Shown here piece by piece: positions 16,901 through 25,152 of a stretch of DNA of 32,414 nucleotides. The stretch's first letter is position 1; each line of letters begins with the position of its first letter. The notes beneath the pieces are model-generated. The model saw nothing but the letters and a program-made list of their open reading frames with translations, was not told the origin of the DNA and did not search any database. Location of the stretch: positions 1 through 32,414 of the forward strand of contig JBFGJY010000028.1 in assembly GCA_041576975.1 (NCBI GenBank). The letters are read 5' to 3'. This DNA comes from JBFGJY01 sp041576975 (lineage in GTDB: Bacteria > Pseudomonadota > Gammaproteobacteria > UBA4575). The translations under genes were made by a program, and so were the position numbers.

Positions 16901-18531
16901 ATCCTTGGATTGCAAAAGTACGTCACTCCACTGCTGGTGTAGGTTTAATTTCTCCACCGCCACACCATGATATTTACTCGATTGAAGATCTAGCACAACT
17001 CATTCATGACTTAAAAAATTCAAACCCTGAGGCACGCGTCCATGTGAAGTTGGTGGCAGAAGTAGGTGTAGGTACTGTAGCCGCGGGTGTATCAAAAGCG
17101 CATTCCGATGTAGTGCTCATCTCAGGTTATGATGGCGGTACTGGCGCATCACCTATAAGCTCATTAAAGCATGCGGGTCTGCCTTGGGAGTTAGGGCTTG
17201 CCGAAACTCAACAAGTACTAGTGCAAAATGGCTTGCGTGACCGCATCGTGGTGCAAACGGATGGCCAATTAAAAACTGGACGTGATGTGGTAATTGCCAC
17301 CTTATTAGGCGCAGAGGAATATGGCTTCTCTACCGCACCATTGGTAGTAATGGGTTGCATTATGATGCGCGTGTGCCATTTAAATACTTGTCCCGTGGGG
17401 GTCGCCACACAAAACCCTGAACTACGTAAAAAATTTAGCGGCCAACCTGAATTTGTAGAAAACTTCTTTAAATATATCGCTGAAGAAGTTAGAGAATATA
17501 TGGCACAACTTGGATTTAGAACCATCGATGAAATGATTGGTCAAGTGGATCGACTTGATGTGAATCATGCCGTTGATCACTGGAAGGCGCATGGTTTGGA
17601 TTTTACAAATATTTTGCATAAACCTGAAGCAGGTCCAGGTGTGGGTATCTATTGTACAAACAAACAAGATCACGGACTGGAAAAGTCTTTGGATGTCACC
17701 ACCTTAGTACCATTATGCAAAGACGCAATTGATGAACGCAAACCGGTCGATATTATTTTGCCCGTACAAAATATCAATCGTACCGTTGGCACTATCTTGG
17801 GTTATCACATAACCAAACGTTATGGTGCGGAAGGATTACCGGAAGATACGATCCGGGTTCACTTTAATGGTTCTGCTGGAATGAGTTTCGGTGCGTTTGT
17901 ACCCAAAGGTGTGACCTTAACACTGGAAGGTGATGCCAATGATTATTTAGGTAAAGGCCTATCGGGTGGCAAAATTACTGTCTATCCACCACGACATTCA
18001 ACTTTTGTACCGGAAGAAAATATTATTGTTGGAAATGTGCTGCTGTATGGCGCGACTTCAGGTGAAGTGTATATTCGCGGAATTGCTGGTGAACGCTTTT
18101 GTGTGCGTAACAGTGGGGTTAATACCGTTGTCGAAGGTGTTGGAGACCACGGCTGCGAATACATGACCGGGGGGCGTGTTGTTGTGATTGGCCCCACAGG
18201 CAGAAACTTTGCAGCAGGAATGTCTGGCGGTATTGCTTATGTATTAGCGGATAAAGAGCAATTCAAAATTCATTGTAATCTCGACATGGTCGATTTAGAA
18301 GATGTCGGCGAAGATGAAGATGTTGAAACCATTAAGACATTATTGAGCAAACATGTGGAATACACTAAGAGTACGGTTGCGAAAAACATCCTAGATCATT
18401 GGAATGAGTATCAATCGAAATTCGTTAAAGTGATGCCTATAGATTACAAGCGCGTATTGGCCGCAATTAAAAAGGCAAGAGAAGAAGGTACTTCTGAAGA
18501 TGAGGCCATGATGGAGGCTGCACATGGCTAA
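13969..18531 (+). CDS. gltB: Glutamate synthase (NADPH) large subunit
   Basis: GOGAT makes two glutamates from glutamine and 2-oxoglutarate, and is the main ammonia assimilation route together with glutamine synthetase. The 1520-residue protein shows the whole architecture: a short propeptide before the amidotransferase nucleophile Cys21 (YEHDSCGVGF), a class II glutaminase domain (to about 430), a central domain, the FMN-binding synthase domain (about 830-1200; SYGSISKEAHE and GGEDPDRY), a 3Fe-4S site with C1130, C1136 and C1141 in GCIMMRVCHLNTCPVG, and a C-terminal GXGXG beta-helix (about 1270-1480; GMSFGAFVP and GGRVVVIGPTGRNFAAG). It overlaps gltD by eight bases, so the subunits are translationally coupled. 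Confidence 0.98.
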   Translation: MQINQPPTKGLYDPAYEHDSCGVGFVVDIKGRKSHKIVTNALTILKNLIHRGACGCEENTGDGVGILTQTPHSFFMRVCKEINIDLPNFGYYGAGMVFLPNDPAQRKQCQDKFNQVVEKEGQQLLGWRDVPTDDSLLGPTAKSSEPTFKQIFIGRSSNIKNETEFERKLYVIRKVIEHTISNSELPERHHFYIPSLSYRTCVYKGMLTGTQFEPMFPDVSEPDFESAMALVHQRFSTNTLPSWDLAQPFRYIAHNGEINTVRGNTNWMHARESLCESELFGEDLQKLFPIVIEGGSDSAAFDNVMEFLHMSGRPLAHAVLMMIPEAWSGHETMDDARKAFYEYHSCLMEPWDGPASIAFTDGEVIGAVLDRNGLRPSRYYVTKDDMVVMASEVGVLEIPPENVLIKERLHPGRIFMVDTRQGRIIDDKEIKKEFVEQHPYTDWLKQNLLPLENLPNPKQIHGSDYDTLLQRQQAFGYTHEDLRILMAPMAANGLEPLGSMGTDTALAVLSNRSRLLYDYFKQLFAQVTNPPLDGIREELVTQVSIHIGPEKNLLNPTPQSCRQIKIQSPVLSNEELARIRDVNLAGFKTKTIPILYPVAEDGPGLDKALKEVFAQVDTAIDDGYTNIILSDRGINQELASIPALLATAGVHHHLVRNGTRTKVGLILESGEPREVHHFAVLIGYGIGAVNPYLAFESLGDMIGRGYLPEINHETAVKNFIKAVNKGLIKTMSKMGISTVQSYRGAQIFEAIGLNKEFVDKYFTWTASRIGGIGLHEVAREVSIRHHNAFPERPAKRPDLEWGGEYQWRRDGEYHLFNPETVFKLQHSTRTGQYNIFKEYTDKVNDQNENLATLRGLFKFKKAKEPIPIEEVEPIENIMKRFSTGAMSYGSISKEAHETLAIAMNRIGGRSNTGEGGEDPDRYIADENGDLRRSAIKQVASGRFGVTSEYLVNADDLQIKMAQGAKPGEGGQLPGTKVYPWIAKVRHSTAGVGLISPPPHHDIYSIEDLAQLIHDLKNSNPEARVHVKLVAEVGVGTVAAGVSKAHSDVVLISGYDGGTGASPISSLKHAGLPWELGLAETQQVLVQNGLRDRIVVQTDGQLKTGRDVVIATLLGAEEYGFSTAPLVVMGCIMMRVCHLNTCPVGVATQNPELRKKFSGQPEFVENFFKYIAEEVREYMAQLGFRTIDEMIGQVDRLDVNHAVDHWKAHGLDFTNILHKPEAGPGVGIYCTNKQDHGLEKSLDVTTLVPLCKDAIDERKPVDIILPVQNINRTVGTILGYHITKRYGAEGLPEDTIRVHFNGSAGMSFGAFVPKGVTLTLEGDANDYLGKGLSGGKITVYPPRHSTFVPEENIIVGNVLLYGATSGEVYIRGIAGERFCVRNSGVNTVVEGVGDHGCEYMTGGRVVVIGPTGRNFAAGMSGGIAYVLADKEQFKIHCNLDMVDLEDVGEDEDVETIKTLLSKHVEYTKSTVAKNILDHWNEYQSKFVKVMPIDYKRVLAAIKKAREEGTSEDEAMMEAAHG

Positions 18532-19987
18532 AGTCACCGGCTTTATGGAGTATGCACGCGCAAAGCAACCCTATCGTCCCGTAGAAGTACGCAAACATGA
18601 TTGGCATCAAGTCATGCTGCCGTGGCCAATTGACCCACTCAAAGATCAGGCTGCACGCTGTATGGATTGTGGCATTCCATTTTGTCACGAAGGCTGTCCT
18701 CTAGGGAATTTGATTCCGGACTGGAATGATCTGGTGTATCGAGATCAATGGCAAGATGCTATTCAACGATTACACGCTACCAATAACTTTCCAGAATTTA
18801 CTGGAACACTTTGTCCCGCACCCTGTGAAGGTTCATGTGTTTTGGGAATTAATGATGATCCAGTCACCATCAAAGGTGTGGAACTCACCATTATTGATAA
18901 GGCTTGGGAAAACGGTTGGGTTCAACCGCAAATTGCAACAGTAAAAACTGGTAAAAAAGTTGCCGTAATTGGCTCCGGCCCTGCTGGTTTGGCAGCTGCA
19001 CAACAACTTGCACGTGCCGGACATGATGTAACAGTTTTTGAACGCGCCGATCGCATTGGTGGCTTGCTACGTTATGGTATTCCAGAATTTAAAATGGAAA
19101 AGAGAGTTCTGGATCGGCGTTTGGAACAAATGCAAGCTGAAGGTGTAGTTTTTCAAACCAACGCGCATGTCGGTGTGAACGTTTCTATAGATGATATCCG
19201 AGCTGACTTCGACGCGCTGTTATTAGCTGGTGGTGCCTGTGCCGCGCGAGATTTGCAAGTAGAAGGACGTGAGTTAAAGGGTATTCATCAGGCCATGGAA
19301 TATTTACCCCTGCAAAATAAAGTTTGCGAAGGCGATGCCACACCAGACAACTTTATTAGTGCTAAAGGAAAACATGTAATTATCATCGGTGGGGGTGATA
19401 CGGGTGCAGACTGTTTAGGAACTGCGAATCGTCAAGGCGCCAAGTCTGTGCATCAGCTTGAGATCATGCCGAAACCACCTAACGTTCGACCAGAAGATAA
19501 TCCCTGGCCTGAATGGCCGCGGATTTTTCGCACCGCATCTGCACATGAAGAAGGTGTAGAAAGAGTTTATTCTGTTTCAACTAAACGTTTTGTTGACGAT
19601 GGGAACGGCCACATCACAGGCCTAGAACTTGTAAGAGTTGAAATGGTGAATGTTGATGGTCGTGCATCTGTGAATGGCGGCCGTTTAACTTTAGAAGAGG
19701 TACCAGACAGTCATGAAGTCCTTCCTTGTGATTTAGTGCTGCTGGCAATGGGCTTCTTAGGACCGGAAAAACCTGGCATGCTAGAACAATTAGGCATTGC
19801 TTTAAATGAGCGCGGCAATGTTGTACGCGATGAAAATTGGATGACCAGCATTAAGGGTGTATTTACTGCTGGGGACATGCAACGAGGGCAAAGCTTAATT
19901 GTCTGGGCGATCGCTGAGGGTAGAAGTGCCGCACGAGGAATTGATAAATATTTAATGGGAAGCTCAGATCTTCCCGCACCTGTTTAA
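18524..19987 (+). CDS. gltD: Glutamate synthase (NADPH) small subunit
   Basis: This subunit passes electrons from NADPH through FAD and two 4Fe-4S clusters to the large subunit. The N-terminal cysteine clusters are intact (CMDCGIPFCHEGCP and CPAPCEGSC). GSGPAGLAAAQQLARAG is the FAD-binding Rossmann motif, GGGDTGADC is the NADPH one, and the C-terminal TAGDMQRGQSLIVWAI closes the FAD site. The 487-residue length is normal. The start ATG lies inside the last codons of gltB. About 100 bases without a clear terminator follow. Confidence 0.97.
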   Translation: MAKVTGFMEYARAKQPYRPVEVRKHDWHQVMLPWPIDPLKDQAARCMDCGIPFCHEGCPLGNLIPDWNDLVYRDQWQDAIQRLHATNNFPEFTGTLCPAPCEGSCVLGINDDPVTIKGVELTIIDKAWENGWVQPQIATVKTGKKVAVIGSGPAGLAAAQQLARAGHDVTVFERADRIGGLLRYGIPEFKMEKRVLDRRLEQMQAEGVVFQTNAHVGVNVSIDDIRADFDALLLAGGACAARDLQVEGRELKGIHQAMEYLPLQNKVCEGDATPDNFISAKGKHVIIIGGGDTGADCLGTANRQGAKSVHQLEIMPKPPNVRPEDNPWPEWPRIFRTASAHEEGVERVYSVSTKRFVDDGNGHITGLELVRVEMVNVDGRASVNGGRLTLEEVPDSHEVLPCDLVLLAMGFLGPEKPGMLEQLGIALNERGNVVRDENWMTSIKGVFTAGDMQRGQSLIVWAIAEGRSAARGIDKYLMGSSDLPAPV

Positions 19988-20101
19988 TTTTATTAACATC
20001 AACCATTCAGCCTTTTTGCGATAGCAGTTATCTGGATGCTCATTTAAAGAAATCTTTATCTAGTAGACCATACGGACTTCCAAGATGAGATGAGGTTCGT
20101 G

Positions 20102-20695
20102 ATGGAATGGCTCGTTATGAGCGCGCTAGTATTAATTGGTGCGCTATTTATAAAGTTTATAACAGAAAACAGCGCTCGAAAGGAAGAAGCGGAATCATAC
20201 CGAAAAACCAGTTCAAAAAAACCGCGACTTGAACCTAATGCAAATTTACCGTTATCTGATATACCTTTAGTAAATTATCGCGTCAATCGTTTCATCCTCT
20301 CTAAGGCTGAACAAGCTTTTTATAAAGCATTACGACAAGGTCTGGGCGAGCAATTTTTAGTATTAATTAAGGTGCAGGTATGCGACGTACTGCGACCTGA
20401 GACAGGAATTGCAAAAAGTGTATGGCAAATTGCCTTTAATCGAATTTCATCTAAGCATTTTGACTTTGTACTTTGCAGTCCGAATCAATATGAAATAATT
20501 GCTGCTATTGAATTAGATGATAGCAGCCACAAACAGTCAGCTAGACGAAGTCGGAATAAGATTTTAAATGAAGCATGCGAAAGTGCGAATTTTCCATTAA
20601 TAAGAATCACTGCAAGGCAAATCTATTCTGCTCAAGAAATTAAAGCTGCGCTCTTAAGTGCATTAAGAGATTATAGAATCAATAAGGCAGCCTAA
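20102..20695 (+). CDS. Membrane-anchored DUF2726 protein
   Basis: A single N-terminal membrane helix (MEWLVMSALVLIGALFIKFI) is followed by a charged linker and a DUF2726 domain (about residues 55-185) with LSKAEQAFYKAL, the KHFDFVLC strand, IAAIELDDSSH and FPLIRI. The DFVL...ELDD...H pattern resembles the restriction-endonuclease-like fold; a nuclease function is possible but unproven for the family. An upstream in-frame ATG exists at 20090, but AGG at 20093-20095 is correctly spaced for ATG 20102, so I prefer the shorter form. It lies downstream of gltD, probably as its own unit. Confidence 0.8.
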   Translation: MEWLVMSALVLIGALFIKFITENSARKEEAESYRKTSSKKPRLEPNANLPLSDIPLVNYRVNRFILSKAEQAFYKALRQGLGEQFLVLIKVQVCDVLRPETGIAKSVWQIAFNRISSKHFDFVLCSPNQYEIIAAIELDDSSHKQSARRSRNKILNEACESANFPLIRITARQIYSAQEIKAALLSALRDYRINKAA

Positions 20696-20792
20696 AATTT
20701 CCTTATAGTTTTAGCTCCATAATCGATCTTTCTGCGTTAAACTATTTCATTAGCGCATTACTTGAAAAATTGCTTCATGCTAAAATAATGAT

Positions 20793-21038
20793 ATGGTTAA
20801 ATTTATTCCAGGATTGATCGCAGCAATTGTAGGATTTTTAACAATAAAACTCTCTGCGTGGGCACTTTCTCTTACTGCGGAATTTTTGATTTTTGTCGCG
20901 ATATATATCGTCGTAACATTTATTATTGATGCTGCACTTAAGCGCTATGGAAGTCTAGAGCTAAAAAAGTATCTTTGCTATCTATTAGTTTTATCCCTTC
21001 AGAATTTGACTCTAATTTCTGTACTATATTTGTGCTGA
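20793..21038 (+). CDS. Small membrane protein, 81 aa
   Basis: Family unknown. The sequence has two or three hydrophobic helices: an N-terminal one (FIPGLIAAIVGFLTI), a second through LSLTAEFLIFVAIYIVVTFIIDAAL, then LKRYGSLELKKY, and a hydrophobic C terminus ending LYLC. The IIDAALKRYG segment looks conserved in style. No Shine-Dalgarno precedes ATG 20793, which lowers confidence somewhat. It stands alone on the plus strand. Confidence 0.55.
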   Translation: MVKFIPGLIAAIVGFLTIKLSAWALSLTAEFLIFVAIYIVVTFIIDAALKRYGSLELKKYLCYLLVLSLQNLTLISVLYLC

Positions 21039-21180
21039 AACTATAGTTGAATTCAGCATCCTGTCTAACACAACCTTCATTAATTTAAGTTAAAATAGCT
21101 ATGTAATAAATTAAGCGTGCCACTTTAAGTGTAAAATATAGTCTATTTAAAACATCCGATCCGATACTAAAGGAAAAATT

Positions 21181-21927
21181 ATGAAAACTAACTACAATAT
21201 TGAAAACAAAGTTGCATTAGTCACGGGTGCTAATCGCGGAATTGGTAAAGCAATCGTTGAATCATTTTTAAATCATGGTGCTTTAAAAGTTTATGCAGCT
21301 GTTCGTAATTTAAATACTGCTTCTCCATTAATTGAACAATATAACGATAAAATAGTACCGATTAAAATTGATTTAGATCATCCAGAAACCATAACTGCTG
21401 CAGCAAATCAAACTAAAGATGTCGAGGTAGTAGTAAATAATGCAGGCGTACTTTCCGTCGCCACACCTTTGGATAACAATGCTTTAGATACACTTGAGCA
21501 CGAAATGAAAATTAATGTTGGTGGCCTTATAGGTATGGCACAAGCCTTTGCACCCATACTCAAAGCAAATGGCGGCGGTGCCTTTGTGCAACTCAATTCT
21601 GTTGCATCCTTAAAGTGCTTCCCAGGTTTCTCAACTTACTGTGCATCGAAAGCGGCTGCTTATTCAATAACGCAAGCATTACGTGAAATACTGGGAGAGC
21701 AAGGCACGGCTGTGTTAAGTGTGCACCCTGGCCCAATAGCTACAGATATGGCAACAAATGCCGGCTTGGGCGAAATTGCTGAGCCTGCCTCACTAGTAGG
21801 AGACGGCATTGTTGCAGCATTAAAAGCTGGAGAGTTTCATTTGTTCCCAGACACCATGGCTAAACAAATTGAAGGTGCTTACCATGGTTTTGCTGAGAAT
21901 GTAGTCGAACAAAAAATGGAAGTTTAA
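21181..21927 (+). CDS. Short-chain dehydrogenase/reductase (SDR)
   Basis: This is a classical SDR of 248 residues: the cofactor motif TGANRGIG (15-22), NNAG (86-89), catalytic Ser140, Tyr153 and Lys157 (YCASK), and HPGPIATDM after the active site. AAVR following the second strand, with Arg42, suggests NADPH preference. The C terminus (FPDTMAKQIEGAYHGFAENVV) does not point to a known substrate. It is an NAD(P)H-linked oxidoreductase of unknown substrate, cytoplasmic. The ribosome site AAAGGA precedes ATG 21181 and the gene is isolated. Confidence 0.93.
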   Translation: MKTNYNIENKVALVTGANRGIGKAIVESFLNHGALKVYAAVRNLNTASPLIEQYNDKIVPIKIDLDHPETITAAANQTKDVEVVVNNAGVLSVATPLDNNALDTLEHEMKINVGGLIGMAQAFAPILKANGGGAFVQLNSVASLKCFPGFSTYCASKAAAYSITQALREILGEQGTAVLSVHPGPIATDMATNAGLGEIAEPASLVGDGIVAALKAGEFHLFPDTMAKQIEGAYHGFAENVVEQKMEV

Positions 21928-21967
21928 AAATCCTAGTCGATTAGAAATCATCTAACAAAAGTATAAT

Positions 21968-22351
21968 TTAACTAAGTGCTACGATTTTTACCTTAGCAAC
22001 ACCTTCAGTTAATAAACCAATCTTTTTAGCGGCTGCAGTTGATAGATCGATAATGCGACCTTTTACAAATGGGCCGCGATCGTTAATTTTTACTTTAACG
22101 GATTTATTATTTTTTAAATTTGTCACCATAACAACCGTTCCAAAAGGTAATTTTCTATGCGCAGCCGTGAAGGCATGCATATCGTAGCGCTCACCACTTG
22201 CTGTGGAATGGCCATGCAATGATTTTGCATAGTAGCTTGCTAAGCCTATTTCTCGATAAAGATGCTTTTTAGCAGTATTACTTGCACATGCTGAGCTAAT
22301 AAAAATTAGCAGTACAACAAACGTGTGCACATAAGATTTTTTCAGTTCCAT
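21968..22351 (-). CDS. RlpA-like septal-ring lipoprotein, double-psi beta-barrel
   Basis: The 127-residue lipoprotein has a signal peptide ending ISSAC, so Cys22 is lipidated. The rest is the RlpA double-psi beta-barrel: GLASYYAKSLHGHSTASGERYDMHAF (start about residue 37), AAHRKLPFGTVVMVTNLKNNKSV, then VKINDRGPFVKGRIIDLSTAAAKKIG. Known RlpA proteins are lytic transglycosylases acting on naked peptidoglycan at the septum, and the key His and Asp-type residues are present in this barrel. It lacks the usual SPOR domain, so septum targeting is probably absent. The gene lies downstream of the His-rich protein gene, separated by a terminator. Confidence 0.9.
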   Translation of the reverse strand: MELKKSYVHTFVVLLIFISSACASNTAKKHLYREIGLASYYAKSLHGHSTASGERYDMHAFTAAHRKLPFGTVVMVTNLKNNKSVKVKINDRGPFVKGRIIDLSTAAAKKIGLLTEGVAKVKIVALS

Positions 22352-22372
22352 GAATTATTTCCTTACAAAACC

Positions 22373-22404
22373 AAAAAAAAGGCACCACTCATATGAATGG
22401 TGCC
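22373..22404 (-). terminator. Intrinsic terminator of the His-rich protein gene
   Basis: GGCACCACTCAT pairs with ATGAATGGTGCC (22381-22404; one mismatch), followed on the minus strand by a run of eight T (plus-strand A at 22373-22380). It lies directly after the minus-strand gene at 22418-22753 and shields the RlpA-like gene from read-through. Confidence 0.85.
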
Positions 22405-22417
22405 TTGCTAGTTCAGG

Positions 22418-22753
22418 TTAGTGTCTACGATCGTAGTCATAATAACGATCGTGATGGCGGCGCTGATCATAAGCGTGTTTGTAATGATGGCGTCCATGAC
22501 CACGTCTATGACCGTGACCGTGACCGTGACCGCGTTTATAATAATGGCGTGGCTTATGATAATAATGATGATGTTCTACGTGACGTGGCTCATAATAATG
22601 CCGGCCATAATCGTTGTACCCAATGAGAATGCTCCAAGGTGCATCCTCGATACCTAGATTACCAAACACTCTGCCCTCGGCATGGGAATGTGCTGAAAGC
22701 ATTAATGTAGCTATGCCTATTACCGTAGATCCAATAAGTTTTTGCTTATTCAT
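22418..22753 (-). CDS. Exported His/Tyr/Arg-rich small protein
   Basis: After a signal peptide (MNKQKLIGSTVIGIATLMLS to HSHA) the 111-residue protein becomes a low-complexity domain; I count 18 His in the last 65 or so residues, mixed with Tyr, Arg and Gly (HVEHHHYYHKPRHYY, GHGHGHGHRRGHG). Such sequences usually bind divalent metals or make a charged, structured coat; a metal-binding role is inference. The ATG at 22768 is in frame, but its ATGGAGA itself supplies a Shine-Dalgarno eight bases before ATG 22753, so I choose the latter. The G+C is moderate and the repeats are local. It ends in a strong terminator. Confidence 0.75.
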   Translation of the reverse strand: MNKQKLIGSTVIGIATLMLSAHSHAEGRVFGNLGIEDAPWSILIGYNDYGRHYYEPRHVEHHHYYHKPRHYYKRGHGHGHGHRRGHGRHHYKHAYDQRRHHDRYYDYDRRH

Positions 22754-22856
22754 AATACCGTTCTCCATATTTAGGTACGTGTCCAGTTTGACAAAACTAC
22801 TAAGAGCGATGTCGCAAGAAATGTGTAAACAATATGAAACGCGCTACCTCTAATAC

Positions 22857-23390
22857 TCAACGGTTGTAATTAAGCGATGAATGATCAAGCTCGATAATAA
22901 CTGGTGTTACACAGTTACCAGACAAATACGCTTTGACATCAGAACGGAGTTTAGGAACATCAATGCCAAGATAGTATCCACCAATATGCTGCATTTTTTT
23001 AAGCCCTGCTATTGCCAAATTAGATGCTGCATCAGGATATTCCTGCCAACCTTTGAGGTGCGCTGCTGCTATTTGTATTAGACCTTGTATAAACAAACCA
23101 GTTTTTGTGTGTTGCCCTGCTGCGATCCAAATTACCTCCCAGGCTTCATGCGCTTCCCACCAATAATGATAATTAAATAAATCAATTCCAAATAAGTATA
23201 TTTCGCATGTATTCCAATCTTCAGGCTTAAATGAAACCAATTGCTCAGTTGGTTTATTATAAGAATGACCACGTGGATCACGTGTAGGATGCGGTGTCTT
23301 CCCTGGGACAAATCGGTAGCCTGGAAATGGACTGTCGGAGTAACGTCGAGGATGCTTTGTTAATGATGACTCTTGCACAATTACATGCAC
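22857..23390 (-). CDS. DUF309 domain protein
   Basis: The 177-residue protein carries the DUF309 motif in FNYHYWWEAHEAWEVIW (about residues 71-87) and LFIQGLIQIAAAHLKGW, a helical domain of unknown function. An N-terminal extension (about 50 residues: HPRRYSDSPFPGYRFVPGKTPHPTRDPRGHSY) is Pro- and Arg-rich and matches the style of proteobacterial members. The start is GTG at 23390 with a TGA 15 bases upstream in frame, so it cannot be much longer. The ribosome site (CTGGA) is weak. Confidence 0.85.
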   Translation of the reverse strand: MHVIVQESSLTKHPRRYSDSPFPGYRFVPGKTPHPTRDPRGHSYNKPTEQLVSFKPEDWNTCEIYLFGIDLFNYHYWWEAHEAWEVIWIAAGQHTKTGLFIQGLIQIAAAHLKGWQEYPDAASNLAIAGLKKMQHIGGYYLGIDVPKLRSDVKAYLSGNCVTPVIIELDHSSLNYNR

Positions 23391-23554
23391 TGATCCAGGT
23401 ACTCAAAAAATTAATTGCGCTACTGAATGCGATTTTCAGACAGCATGAATTTTGTTGAACAAACAATTAATTAATATGCTTGATCTATAAAGAGTATGCA
23501 AATATTTATACACATAGGTTTTAGTATATAAAATTTATAATACAACAACTTCAT

Positions 23555-23560
23555 TATAAT
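23555..23560 (+). promoter_or_regulatory. -10 box TATAAT upstream of the MFS region
   Basis: Perfect TATAAT. No good -35 at 16-18 bases is seen. Transcription would start near 23567, just before the AAGAGG ribosome site and ATG at 23585. Confidence 0.4.
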
Positions 23561-23584
23561 CATCCACTTAATAAAAGAGGTGGT

Positions 23585-23623
23585 ATGAAGTATGGATCAC
23601 TTAGGGTATTGTCAATATTGTAA
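23585..23623 (+). CDS. Possible 12-codon mini-ORF before the MFS gene
   Basis: ATG at 23585 follows AGAGG with four bases spacing and opens MKYGSLRVLSIL then TAA. It lies just after a TATAAT box. It could be a leader peptide, or the remains of a start that once fed the downstream transporter. Seen: site, frame. Inferred: role. Confidence 0.25.
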   Translation: MKYGSLRVLSIL

Positions 23624-23729
23624 CTTGGGATGAAAATTTATAATTCCTTTATCAATTGGAAATAATAAAAAGATCGATTCAACAAAACATAGATTTCTTG
23701 TAATATTTTGTCTCGTCGTAGCAGGCGAG

Positions 23730-24929
23730 ATGGTATTCAGTCTGCCTTTTCATGTGTCGCGTTTTTTTCGTCCTACCGTACTGGATGTATTTAATCTATC
23801 AAATACCGCGCTTGGTGATATTTTTGCGGTATATGGAATTACTGCAATGCTGTCGTATTTCCCTGGAGGTGCAATCGCAGATCATTTCTCTGCACGAAAA
23901 CTACTGACGCTCTCATTATGGACAACTGCATTAGGTGGATTGTATATGGCGCAGTTTCCGGATCAATTTGGTTTATCCATATTGTTTGCTTATTGGGGAA
24001 TCACCTCCATATTACTGTTCTGGGCAGCATTAATTCGAGCCACACGGGAGTGGGGTGGTTCATTGGCACAAGGCCGAGCCTTTGGATTTCTCGATGGTGG
24101 TAGAGGCTTGATTGCAGCAAGTGCTGCTTCATTGACGGTTTTAGTTTTTAGCATGCTGTTACCAGCAGAAATTGAGAGTGCTACGCTACTACAACGCAAC
24201 CAGGCATTACAGATAGTCATCTATGTGTATACAGCGATGACCTTTGCAACGGGTGTGTTGGTTTGGTGGCTTATTCCTAACAGCCGTGATTACAAGTTAG
24301 CGACATCATTTCACCCTCTTGCTGGCATGCGCCTTGCACTTAGTCAACGTGTAGTTTGGTTGCAGGCAGTAATCGTTATTTGTGCATATTGCGGCTATAA
24401 GGCTCTCGATAATTACGCGCTATATGGTGTTGAGGTACTAGGAATGAATGAAGTTGAGTCTGCACAATTTACTTCTATCGCAGCCTATCTTCGACCTATC
24501 GCTGCGATTGCTGCTGGCATTCTGGCAGACCGACTGATCACTAGTAAGATAGTAAAAATATCTTTTTTATTATTACTTGTGAGTTACGCTTTGCTATCTT
24601 TCTTATCACCTTCTTTATCGATAACAAACATTATCTACGGCAATCTCATTCTTACATTTGCTGCCGTCTACGGTATACGTGGTGTGTATTTTGCCTTATT
24701 AGAAGAAACCAATGTCTCCTTTCATATTACTGGTACTGCTGTTGGGCTTATCTCTGTAATAGGATTCACACCAGATATATTTTTCCATTCAATTGCAGGC
24801 CGCCTGTTAGATGCTTCACCCGGTCTTAAAGGCCACCAACACTTTTTTGCCATGCTTGCAGTAATTGCTGCAATTGGTATGGCAGCGTCAATCACTCTTG
24901 CCCACAGTAAAAAAAATAATCAACAATAG
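23730..24929 (+). CDS. Major facilitator superfamily transporter, 5' end odd
   Basis: From ATG 23730 the 399-residue protein has about 12 membrane helices (the first cut short), the inter-helix GGAIADHFSARKL (GxxADxxxxRK, the MFS motif A between helices 2 and 3) and GFLDGGRGL. It is an inner-membrane transporter of unknown substrate. The start is suspect: the frame stays open back to 23634 and that part codes HRFLVIFCLVVAGEMVFSLP, which completes helix 1, yet it contains no ATG, GTG or TTG. ATG 23730 falls in the middle of helix 1. ATG at 23630 is in another frame and stops after 11 codons. Either a rare start codon, a frameshift, or a sequencing error is involved. I would treat it as possibly a pseudogene. 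Confidence 0.8.
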   Translation: MVFSLPFHVSRFFRPTVLDVFNLSNTALGDIFAVYGITAMLSYFPGGAIADHFSARKLLTLSLWTTALGGLYMAQFPDQFGLSILFAYWGITSILLFWAALIRATREWGGSLAQGRAFGFLDGGRGLIAASAASLTVLVFSMLLPAEIESATLLQRNQALQIVIYVYTAMTFATGVLVWWLIPNSRDYKLATSFHPLAGMRLALSQRVVWLQAVIVICAYCGYKALDNYALYGVEVLGMNEVESAQFTSIAAYLRPIAAIAAGILADRLITSKIVKISFLLLLVSYALLSFLSPSLSITNIIYGNLILTFAAVYGIRGVYFALLEETNVSFHITGTAVGLISVIGFTPDIFFHSIAGRLLDASPGLKGHQHFFAMLAVIAAIGMAASITLAHSKKNNQQ

Positions 24930-24978
24930 CATTTGAATTAAAAAAACCTGCTGCTCGTAGTACTTGGCTGAACATTTG

Positions 24979-24993
24979 TAGAGTCAGACTCTA
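24979..24993. repeat. 15-base palindrome TAGAGTC-A-GACTCTA
   Basis: Perfect seven-base arms around one base, followed at 25010 by TATAAT. It contains GTCAGACTC, a motif that recurs near 6884 and 10135. An operator or the mark of a repeat family is possible. Confidence 0.35.
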
Positions 24994-25152
24994 TATCTCG
25001 ACAATTCCCTATAATTTATTAACCCATTGAATTATAAGCTAACAACTCTCGTAAAGACCGTTTATCTGTTTTTATAGGCCGTTTATTTCTGAATTTCTTT
25101 ACCTGATAGTGAATATGGATAATTCTACTAGTGCTCAACTAGAGGAGAGGGC

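Larger units (their letters stand above)
23391..23729. other. Gap between the DUF309 and MFS genes
   Basis: About 339 bases. It holds a possible promoter (23555-23560), the 12-codon mini-ORF (23585-23623), and the untranslated or start-less coding extension of the MFS gene from 23634. The left half shows no gene. Confidence 0.45.

Noticed and set aside
22393..22626. Plus-strand frame rich in Asp/Asn repeats
   Set aside because: It is the antisense reading of the His-rich exported protein, so its repeats merely mirror the CAT/CAC codons.
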